Positions 6,546 to 12,966 of a stretch of 17,565 nucleotides of DNA are shown in pieces. The notes under the pieces were generated by a model, which did not search any database, was not told the origin of the DNA, and was given only the letters and a program-made list of their open reading frames with translations. This stretch comes from JBOHER01 sp050701115. GTDB taxonomy: Bacteria; Actinomycetota; Actinomycetes; Mycobacteriales; Pseudonocardiaceae. Within the stretch, counting starts at the first letter, position 1, and each line of letters opens with the position of its first letter. The DNA lies in the NCBI GenBank assembly GCA_050701115.1, contig JBOHER010000197.1, forward strand, positions 1 to 17,565, written 5' to 3'. The translations under genes were made by a program, and so were the position numbers.

Positions 6546-8585
6546 TCATTCCAGCGGGGGCAGGTACGACCACAGGTAGGTGCCGGAGGGCGTGGTCGCG
6601 GCGAGCGCGGACCTCTCGGGCACCCAGGCGCACCCGGTCACCCGATCGTTGACCGTGATACCGGCGAGGCAACGGCCGGTACGCAGGTTCCAGACACGTA
6701 CGGTGTGGTCCCAGCCGCCGGTCGCAACCAGGGACCCGTCCGGCGAGACCGCCACCACCTCGACCGGGCCGGTATGGCCGGTGAGCACGTGCACCGTGGC
6801 ACCTGTCGCGACGTCCCAGACGCGGACGGTGTGATCCCAGCTCCCCGACACGATGAGCCCGTCGTCCTGGGTGATCGCGAGGGTACGGACCATATAGCTG
6901 TGCCCCCGTAGCACGTGCCAGGCTTCTCCCGACGGCATCTGCCACAGCCGGATCACGCCCTCGTCGTCCGAACTGGCCAGCCACCGCCCGGCGGAGGAGA
7001 CAGCCAGTGCGCCCACGCATTCGGAATGGCCGGTGCAGGTGCTCAGCGGAGCTCCGGTGCCGGTGTCCCAGATTCGGACCCGGGGGTCGAGGCCGGAGCT
7101 GGCGAACCAGCTACCGTCGGGCGCAAGGGCCAGCACTCTGATCCGGTCCTGGTGCCCCTGCCAGGCATGGGTTTCGGTGAACCGCTGTGAATCCCACAGC
7201 CGCAGGTAGCCGTCGGAACCGCCGGTGATGATCACTTGGTCGGTGGCTGCCAGCGACTCGATCTCCGGCTGGAGCATGCCGAGGTGGCGGCCGGTGCTCG
7301 TATCCCAGACATCGGCGACGTAGTACCGGCCGACGGCGCCCAGTCGCCGGCCCTGGTCCCACACCGCGACCGTGCTCGATTTATAGGCGTCCATCTGCCG
7401 GAGGACGGCGCCGGTGGTGACATCGCGCAGCCGGATGACGTGGCCGGCCGCCACCCAGCCGCCGCGAGGATGTACTCCGAGTGCGTATCCGCCGTCGCCG
7501 CTGTCGTCTCGGTCGGTCCCGGTTGCGGTCAGATCCCAGATGCGTAGCGTCTGGTCGCAGCTGCCGGTCACCACGCGCCGGCCGTCCGGGAGGAAGGCGG
7601 CGCAGGTGACACCGTTGGTGTGCCCGTCGAGGGTGTGCCGCAGGGCGCCCGTTGCCGCGTCCCAAACCTTTACGGTGTTATCCCAGCCTCCAGTGACGAT
7701 CAGGCTGCCGTCTGGGGAGATCGCGACGGCGTTGATCCCGCGGTCTCCGTGGTAGAGCCGGTGCGTCGTCTGCAACGTCGCCGTGTCCCAGATCAGGACG
7801 ACGCCGATGTTGCTGGTGCAGCTCACCGCCCAACGCCCACACGGCGAGATCGCGACCGCCTCGACCGGGCCGACCAAACGCTCCCCCCAGGGCCCGTGAC
7901 GATTGAGCCCAGCATGGTCGGTAAATGTGCCCCGGACCCGGTGATCGTCGAGGTCAACGAGGTGGACGAGGGAATCACAGCTGCCGACAGCGATCCAGTT
8001 GCCGCCCGGCGCGACCGCAAGCGTGTTGACCGCCGGTGACGGCACCCCCTTCCTCCGGAGCCGGGCCAAAGTCTGCCGGATCTGATCGAGTAGGCCATAC
8101 CCGCGGTAGACGACCGAACTCGAACCGGCCGCCGGGTGCCAGGCACGTACCGTGCCATCATCGCTCCCGGTGAGTAGACCGCCATCCGGCAAGGCGCGAA
8201 CCGCTGTGATGATCTTGTGCCCGCGCAGGACGTACCGGACGGTGCCCAGCGTCGCGTCCCAGACCCGCAGGTACCCGTCGTAGCCGCCGCTCGCGATCCA
8301 GTCACCGTCCGGGGACGCCGCGACGTCTGCGAGGTAGTGCGTGTCGCCGGTCAGCACCAGCCGTGGCGCGCCGGTCTCGGTGTCCCAGACCCGGACGACG
8401 GCGTCGTGGTCAGCGGAGGCAAACCAGCTGCCGTCGGCGGCGACGACGATCGCGGAGATGATCGCGGTGTGACCGATCAGGGTTCTCGTCGAGGATCCAT
8501 CGGTCGGGGGCGGCCAGAGCGGCACCAGGCAACCGGCCTCCCGATCCCGGATAAGAATCTCCGTCTCGATGCCAGGCTCCAGCAC
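6546..8585 (-). CDS. WD40-repeat part of a split NB-ARC/WD40 STAND protein
   Basis: The 679-residue frame is almost entirely WD40 repeats. I count about 15, each ending in a variant of VRVWDTATG, with GH and SPDG turns (for example GGWDHTVRVWNLRTG near the end), enough for two seven-bladed propellers. The fourth repeat carries an insert rich in Arg, Leu and Lys (near LARLRRKGVPSP), and repeats 8-10 are more diverged. The first 30 residues (LEPGIETEILIRDREAG, then LVPLWPPP) are the linker that joins an NB-ARC module to its propeller in relatives. The GTG start at 8585 has no ribosome site and lies inside the upstream frame. This is therefore most likely the C-terminal part of the NB-ARC protein, separated by a one-base shift in a run of five G (plus strand 8594-8598). 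In STAND proteins the propeller is the sensor that detects the activating molecule. Confidence 0.88.
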   Translation of the reverse strand: MLEPGIETEILIRDREAGCLVPLWPPPTDGSSTRTLIGHTAIISAIVVAADGSWFASADHDAVVRVWDTETGAPRLVLTGDTHYLADVAASPDGDWIASGGYDGYLRVWDATLGTVRYVLRGHKIITAVRALPDGGLLTGSDDGTVRAWHPAAGSSSVVYRGYGLLDQIRQTLARLRRKGVPSPAVNTLAVAPGGNWIAVGSCDSLVHLVDLDDHRVRGTFTDHAGLNRHGPWGERLVGPVEAVAISPCGRWAVSCTSNIGVVLIWDTATLQTTHRLYHGDRGINAVAISPDGSLIVTGGWDNTVKVWDAATGALRHTLDGHTNGVTCAAFLPDGRRVVTGSCDQTLRIWDLTATGTDRDDSGDGGYALGVHPRGGWVAAGHVIRLRDVTTGAVLRQMDAYKSSTVAVWDQGRRLGAVGRYYVADVWDTSTGRHLGMLQPEIESLAATDQVIITGGSDGYLRLWDSQRFTETHAWQGHQDRIRVLALAPDGSWFASSGLDPRVRIWDTGTGAPLSTCTGHSECVGALAVSSAGRWLASSDDEGVIRLWQMPSGEAWHVLRGHSYMVRTLAITQDDGLIVSGSWDHTVRVWDVATGATVHVLTGHTGPVEVVAVSPDGSLVATGGWDHTVRVWNLRTGRCLAGITVNDRVTGCAWVPERSALAATTPSGTYLWSYLPPLE

Positions 8586-10143
8586 GTTCAGCAGGGGGCG
8601 AGGTGGCGTCCGCGCTGTTCGGCAGCGGTAGGGCCAGATGCGCCCGTGCCGCGAGGGACCGGGCGATCAACTCGGTCACCGGTGCCGGGACGGTCCGCAG
8701 GTCGCTCTCCGCCGCGACCGGCCCGTCCAGGCGTACCCGAAAACGTACCCACCGCAAATCCTGCACCAGCGCGCTCAGCTCGTCGGTGGCGCCGGCCGCC
8801 GCGAGGTGATAGGTCAGATTGCGGCGCAGATAGTCGTGGTCGTCGGGAAGCTGCCACCAGCCCTCGTCGGCCATCTCATCGGCGCGGGCCTGTTCCAGCA
8901 GGCCCGCGTGCAGCGCGGGCTCGGCATCGTCTACCAGCTGCCGGCGCAGGTACGACCGGACGACGTCGTGCAGGCGCAGATAGGTTCCGTCGTGCACGGA
9001 CAGCAGCGAGAGCGCCGCAAGCCGGCTCAGGAGGGCACCGCTCGCGGCAGGGCTGAGCCCGGCCGATCCGGACCACAGCATCCGAACGACGGCCAGCGGG
9101 ATGCGGTCGTTGTCGCGGAAGATGCTCAGCTCGCGGCACCGTTGCCGGTGCTCCGGATCGAGGCGCCCCAAACTGGCCTCGATCGTGCCGGCCACGAGCC
9201 GGCCCCGGAACGCGTCCCGCGACATCTCGTCCAGGCCGGTGGGTCCGAGCTCCTGCAGCAAGGCGAGGTGCGCATTCACCGCGTCCCGGGCCGGTGCTCC
9301 GTGCCGGATCACGTCGGCGACCGCGGCGCCGATCAGCGACAGCAACAGTGGCCATCGGGCGGCGCTCTGGATCAGCGGGCCCACGGCTGTGTCGCCCAAG
9401 CCGATCCAGTGCCCGAGCAGCTGCTCGGCCTGGACCGTCGACATCTCGCCGACCTCAATCCGCGGAGTGCCGGCCGGCAGCAGCCGAGGCACACGGGTGG
9501 TCACCAACCGAGAGCACTTCCGGCCACCCTGCAGGAACGGGGCGAGATGCTCGGCGGTCCAGACGTCGTCGATCACCAGCAGGACCGCCGGTCGGGTATC
9601 GAGGAGCTGGCCCAACCGGAAGGACGCCTGGCCGGGGTCGCTGAACTCCGGCCGCTCACCGGAGATCACCTGTGCTAGGAACGCCAGCTGGCCGGTGAGG
9701 TCGGCGGCCGACGGGTTCTCGCCGACCGTCACCCACAGCACGCCGCCACGGAACCTCTCGCGGATCTCTGGCAGGCGGCAGATCGCCTGTGCCAGGGTGG
9801 TCTTGCCGAACCCGCCCGCGCCGACCAGCGCGACGGTTCCCGGCAGGCTTCTGATCACGGCCGACACCAGGTCGGGGCGGGGCACGAACGGCTGCTCGGC
9901 GGTCTCCACCATCCAGGGTGCTCCTTCATCCGCGGTGGCGCGGCTGCGGCGCGAGCGGGCTAGCAGTCCGGCGAGAGCCGCGAGGCCCACCGCGCTCACC
10001 AGCGTGGCGAAGAAGATCGCGTTGTCGTTGCGCAGGCTCTGCTGGCCCGCATCGTCGCCACGCGGCCACCCGAACCGGTTCCACAGCCACCAGGACCCGG
10101 CGGAGGCCAGTAGTACCGCCCCGAGCGCGGCAAGTCGACGCAT
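8410..10143 (-). CDS. NB-ARC (STAND) ATPase with two membrane segments, N-terminal part of a split WD40 protein
   Basis: The 577-residue frame starts at ATG 10143. Residues 4-20 and 43-62 are hydrophobic membrane segments, with a basic patch after the second. The NB-ARC module follows: P-loop GAGGFGKTT (108-116), Walker B LLVIDD (188-193), sensor TTR (215-217), GLPL-like RWPLLLSL (263-270) and an LHD triad (391-393) equivalent to MHD. A winged helix and helical region continue to about residue 515, after which the frame reads noise. Taking out one G of the run at 8594-8598 would join it at SADATSP to the WD40 frame, giving one protein of about 1200 residues. Such proteins oligomerise on activation, and membrane segments suggest a membrane effector or anchor. 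The split may be mutation, sequencing error or programmed shifting. No known defence effector domain is visible. Confidence 0.88.
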   Translation of the reverse strand: MRRLAALGAVLLASAGSWWLWNRFGWPRGDDAGQQSLRNDNAIFFATLVSAVGLAALAGLLARSRRSRATADEGAPWMVETAEQPFVPRPDLVSAVIRSLPGTVALVGAGGFGKTTLAQAICRLPEIRERFRGGVLWVTVGENPSAADLTGQLAFLAQVISGERPEFSDPGQASFRLGQLLDTRPAVLLVIDDVWTAEHLAPFLQGGRKCSRLVTTRVPRLLPAGTPRIEVGEMSTVQAEQLLGHWIGLGDTAVGPLIQSAARWPLLLSLIGAAVADVIRHGAPARDAVNAHLALLQELGPTGLDEMSRDAFRGRLVAGTIEASLGRLDPEHRQRCRELSIFRDNDRIPLAVVRMLWSGSAGLSPAASGALLSRLAALSLLSVHDGTYLRLHDVVRSYLRRQLVDDAEPALHAGLLEQARADEMADEGWWQLPDDHDYLRRNLTYHLAAAGATDELSALVQDLRWVRFRVRLDGPVAAESDLRTVPAPVTELIARSLAARAHLALPLPNSADATSPPAERAGAWHRDGDSYPGSGGRLPGAALAAPDRWILDENPDRSHRDHLRDRRRRRRQLVCLR

Positions 10144-10162
10144 GGCAGTGGATCGTAGTTGC

Positions 10163-10325
10163 TCAGCCGACGCGAGGCCGGTCAGCGCGCAGCCCGTAGA
10201 AAGCGAGCGTCGTCACCGTGTCGGCGAGGGCCTCCGGGCTGCCCGGCCCGGGTGGTACCACCGTGAGCGAGTTGATCATGCCGAAGAGCAGTCGGGGCGG
10301 CGGCCGGGTCGACGTCGGCGCGCAC
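10163..10325 (-). pseudogene. TetR-family regulator, C-terminal relic
   Basis: On the minus strand, pieces of the ligand-domain end of a TetR regulator appear across frames: VRADVDPAAAPTAL, then FGMINSLT, WYHPGR in another frame, then SPEALADTVTTLAFYGLRAD with a TGA stop at 10163-10165. Relatives read DVDPAAA..LFGMINSLTEWYRPG..SPEELADTV..L..DGLR. Several one-base shifts separate the pieces and about 130 residues, including the whole DNA-binding domain, are missing. A TetR-style palindrome lies 13 bases upstream, so an internal deletion of one regulator gene is a simple explanation. Confidence 0.65.
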
Positions 10326-10337
10326 TCATCTCAAGCA

Positions 10338-10351
10338 TGACCGTACGGTCA
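10338..10351. promoter_or_regulatory. Perfect 14-bp palindrome, TetR-type operator
   Basis: TGACCGTACGGTCA is its own reverse complement. GACCGT/ACGGTC arms are typical of operators of actinobacterial TetR regulators, which usually sit at the regulator's own promoter. Here the palindrome is directly followed, on the minus strand, by an ATG and then by the tail relic of a TetR gene. It may be an orphan operator, or may still be bound by a related regulator encoded elsewhere. Confidence 0.55.
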
Positions 10352-10554
10352 ACTGTGTCCTGGCAGGCACGCTCCAGCCGGCGGCGAGCCCACGCGCGGC
10401 GCCTGCGGCTTGTCTTTGGCCGATCTGCCGCGCGTCAGCCGGCCACGCCCCTGGGCTTCACTCCACACCCCTTGTGCGCGCCCGGCTGGTGGCACTGGGC
10501 CGCACTTCCCGGAGCACGACCGTGCCCGCATCGATCGCCGCGCTCGCCGGTTTC

Positions 10555-10568
10555 TCACCGCGAGGTGA
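10555..10568. promoter_or_regulatory. Inverted repeat upstream of the plus-strand cassette, possible operator
   Basis: TCACC (10555-10559) and GGTGA (10564-10568) form a perfect inverted repeat around a 4-base spacer, 78 bases before the ATG of the 265-residue protein gene. It lies in the 10352-10645 stretch, where I see no coding similarity. The arms are short, so chance is possible; a regulator site for the cassette is only a suggestion. Confidence 0.25.
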
Positions 10569-10645
10569 CCAAAGCGGCAGACCTCTACAGACAACTCCGG
10601 TGCGGTCTGAACGGCTGGAAGGGATACTGGTGATGAGGAGACACG

Positions 10646-11443
10646 ATGGCTGATCTCAACGCCCGCGATCGTGAGAAGGCGCTTGCCAACGACGCGACTG
10701 CCCGGCTGGGAACCTTCGTCCTGCGAGCGCGCCGGGTTGAGGAGCACTCGCTGGCTGCCGACCGTCAGAAACTTCTGATGTGGGCACAAGGACGGGCAAA
10801 TCTCATCATCCGTACGGACGGCCCGAACGAGCTTGTCTGGGACCTTCCGGAAGAGGAGGCGCTGGACTCCCTCGCAGCCCGGTGCCGCCCGTTCATCCTC
10901 AGCCGGGAGTCGGTCTACCACGCGAGCGTCATGAAGGCGCTCGGCTACCTACTGCGCGATCATGAGCCGCTGAAGCAGGACCTACAGGGACTCAAGGTGT
11001 CCTGGAAGCGCCTGGATCCTTCAAGCACGAACGCGCTCGGCTTCGACTCCCAAACCGGACCGGTTGGCGGAAGGCTCGGCCCGCCGGTCACCGACATCAC
11101 GCTGGCCTACGGATGGCTCTACGGTGACCTCGTACACGCCGACGACATCACCGACCGCGTCGGAAACCACGACATCGACGCCCGGTACCAAGGCGCCTCG
11201 CTGGTCATCGCCGCCGTAGCAGTGCATGCCATCAGCACGCTCAACCTTGTACGCCGCGCCCACACCGACGGTTTGCTTCACCTGGACCCGGATCTGTTTA
11301 CCGCCCGGGTGACGGCCCGCACCGAAAGTACGCTCACGCTCACAGGGGTCGCATCGGCACCGGTCGGAACCTCACGCGAACAGCTGGAAGCGCTGCTGGA
11401 CCCGCCCACCACCCCATCAGGAGCGGACAAATCGGGCAGCTGA
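10646..11443 (+). CDS. Unknown 265-residue protein, first gene of a STAND/AlbA_2 cassette
   Basis: The start ATG at 10646 has a good ribosome site (GAGGAG, ending five to six bases before it). I do not recognise the family with confidence. The protein looks soluble, mixed but mainly helical, with no membrane segment, signal peptide or zinc motif. Visible blocks are LAADRQKLLMWAQGRANLII near residue 40, RCRPFILSRESVYHASVMKA near residue 85, LAYGWLYGDLVHADD near residue 155 and VAVHAISTLNLVRRAH near residue 195. The last 40 residues are polar and low in structure. No catalytic motif of a known nuclease or ATPase is seen. It is followed after 145 bases by the AlbA_2 gene, and no gene on the other strand intervenes, so it is likely a partner of the downstream genes. 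Confidence 0.85.
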   Translation: MADLNARDREKALANDATARLGTFVLRARRVEEHSLAADRQKLLMWAQGRANLIIRTDGPNELVWDLPEEEALDSLAARCRPFILSRESVYHASVMKALGYLLRDHEPLKQDLQGLKVSWKRLDPSSTNALGFDSQTGPVGGRLGPPVTDITLAYGWLYGDLVHADDITDRVGNHDIDARYQGASLVIAAVAVHAISTLNLVRRAHTDGLLHLDPDLFTARVTARTESTLTLTGVASAPVGTSREQLEALLDPPTTPSGADKSGS

Positions 11444-11451
11444 CCCGGCCA

Positions 11452-11471
11452 GGCGGCCAAGCGACGCCGCC
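11452..11471 (+). terminator. Short GC hairpin after the 265-residue protein gene
   Basis: GGCGGC (11452-11457) pairs with GCCGCC (11466-11471) around an 8-base loop, eight bases after the stop codon. No T tract follows. It could weaken transcription into the next gene or be chance in GC-rich DNA. The rest of the 145-base gap holds a good ribosome site (GGAGGG at 11578-11583) for the next gene. Confidence 0.25.
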
Positions 11472-11588
11472 AGGCACGTCGCGGTAGCGTCACGGGTCCA
11501 TGTCGGTGCTGAGGCGTACCCTCGTCGCGGTTGCTGATATGTTTGCCGACACGGTCCTTCGTGCCGCGTCGGGCGATGGAGGGCTGAC

Positions 11589-12317
11589 GTGGACAGTGGA
11601 TCGGTCGATGTTCCCGACCTCGCCAACATGGTAGAGGGTCAGGCCGACGCTGCTGTTCGGATGGCATTGGTCCAGACCGCCGATGGTTGGCAGATCATGC
11701 ATGCCGAGGTGACCCTCAGCGGCCCTCGGCCAGCACAAGCCCGGACCTGGCGGTACGCAGACGAGATCCTGCTCGAACGACTACTACCAGGCCCGGCCGT
11801 CGCGTCGCTACTGCGCGGGGATGTGCAGGATCTCGACGGACTCGCGGTCTTCGCGCCAGCTCCACCGCCCAACTGCACCTTTCAACGGCTTGCCGGGCAC
11901 AGCCGGTGGCGACATGTGGTCCTTCCGTGGCCAAGAACCGAGTGGGAGGTAAGCCGGCCGGAGTCCATGGTCAACCGAAACGGCGGAGTGCGGGTGGGGG
12001 ATGGGCCACCGTTCGTGAACTTCGAGGCTGCGTTCAGCTCCTTCTTCTACGGCGCGCTACCCACCAACATGGCTGGCCAGCAGCCCCTGTGGCGGATCCT
12101 CCGGGTTGACCAGCGGGCGTGGCTACACCGGGTCACCATCGGCCCCGACGCAATGACGGTCATGGTTAGGGGCGCGAGCATCGACGATGTCGTTCTCGAA
12201 CTCAGCACACCGACCGGCCATCTGACCCGCGCGGTTGGCCGCACCGGCAAGCTCCGCGTCCCGGCTACCCAACGGGCTGACCCCCAGCAGCCTGCTACTA
12301 CTTCGCCACGGCGATGA
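11589..12317 (+). CDS. N-terminal part of a split AlbA_2 (Schlafen-type) protein
   Basis: The frame starts at GTG 11589 with GGAGGG five bases upstream. The first 225 residues form a domain I cannot name; noticeable blocks are ARTWRYADEILLERLLPG near residue 52, RWRHVVLPWPRTEWEV near residue 106 and PPFVNFEAAFSSFFYG near residue 141. Near its end it reads GHLTRAVGRTGKLRVP and then turns to noise (ATQRADPQQPATTSPRR). The frame that overlaps it continues sensibly with LPNGLTPSSLLLLRHGDDW. Leaving out base 12264 joins the two as GKLRVPLPNGLTPSS, so this is one gene of about 417 codons carrying a one-base insertion, or a sequencing error. Confidence 0.75.
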   Translation: MDSGSVDVPDLANMVEGQADAAVRMALVQTADGWQIMHAEVTLSGPRPAQARTWRYADEILLERLLPGPAVASLLRGDVQDLDGLAVFAPAPPPNCTFQRLAGHSRWRHVVLPWPRTEWEVSRPESMVNRNGGVRVGDGPPFVNFEAAFSSFFYGALPTNMAGQQPLWRILRVDQRAWLHRVTIGPDAMTVMVRGASIDDVVLELSTPTGHLTRAVGRTGKLRVPATQRADPQQPATTSPRR

Positions 12318-12843
12318 CTGGCTGGACTACCGCTACTTCATCTCACCCGCCCCGACGACCGAACACGACGCCTCGGTGGTCTGGAACCAACCAGGCGCCG
12401 ACGTGGCAGTGCTGGTGGCCGGCGGTGAAGGGCCGCGAGTGGAGTTCAAGCAGGAGGTGCCGACCAGGACCGAGTCCAAGAAGAACGTGCTCAAGACCAT
12501 CGCCGCGTTCGCGTCCGGTGACGGCGGCACCGTCGTGTTCGGCGTCGACGACAACGCCCAGGTAGTGGGAGTCGATCCTGCTGCATTGGACCAGTACCAG
12601 GTCGCGGTCAGCCACATGATTCGGAACTCGATCGAGCCAGAACCGCCGCACAGCCTGCGGGTGGAACAGGTAGACGGCAAGACAGTCCTGCTGGTGGAGG
12701 TGACAGCCGGCGGGCGGTGGTTTGCGCTCAACCCGGACAAGCCGGAGTTTCACCTCCGGCGCGGGGCCAGTACGATGCCTGCCCGCCTGGGTGAGATCGC
12801 TGCGGGGTTCTCGCCACCCACGGCGCTGGCTCGGACGTGGTGA
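12235..12843 (+). CDS. AlbA_2 (Schlafen-type) domain, C-terminal part of the split protein
   Basis: From about 12265 this frame encodes a linker (LLLLRHGDDWLDYRYFI) and then a Schlafen AlbA_2 domain. The core PRVEFKQEVP, with the conserved E-F-K, is followed by VLKTIAAFASGDGGTVVFGV and DDNAQVVGVD, which is the family signature. The domain closes with FHLRRGASTMPARLGEI. AlbA_2 domains occur in predicted regulators, in Schlafen RNases and in prokaryotic defence loci; nuclease activity cannot be claimed from this sequence. The ATG at 12235 and the first ten residues are an artefact of the overlap: the real start is very likely 11589 in the other frame. The TGA at 12841-12843 is in the same frame as the giant gene beginning 124 bases later. 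Confidence 0.85.
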   Translation: MAAPASSASRLPNGLTPSSLLLLRHGDDWLDYRYFISPAPTTEHDASVVWNQPGADVAVLVAGGEGPRVEFKQEVPTRTESKKNVLKTIAAFASGDGGTVVFGVDDNAQVVGVDPAALDQYQVAVSHMIRNSIEPEPPHSLRVEQVDGKTVLLVEVTAGGRWFALNPDKPEFHLRRGASTMPARLGEIAAGFSPPTALARTW

Positions 12844-12966
12844 ACGCCGCGGACGCGCTGCGCCCGACACGGCGCAGATCGCGGAGAGTGTCCTCCACGC
12901 TCCGACCAGATCGCGGCGGAGAATACGTGGAAGCGGGTCGGTAACCGTGGGAGGAGGCCGCCGTCC

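Noticed and set aside
9101..10633. A 510-codon open frame on the plus strand
   Set aside because: It runs antisense through the NB-ARC gene, whose motifs are unambiguous, and its protein is Arg/Ser/Pro-rich with no recognisable domain.
12841..12966. Possible read-through fusion of the AlbA_2 frame into the giant gene, which share a frame and are separated by one TGA
   Set aside because: The 41 codons after the TGA read as noise, and the giant gene has its own strong ribosome site and ATG at 12967.
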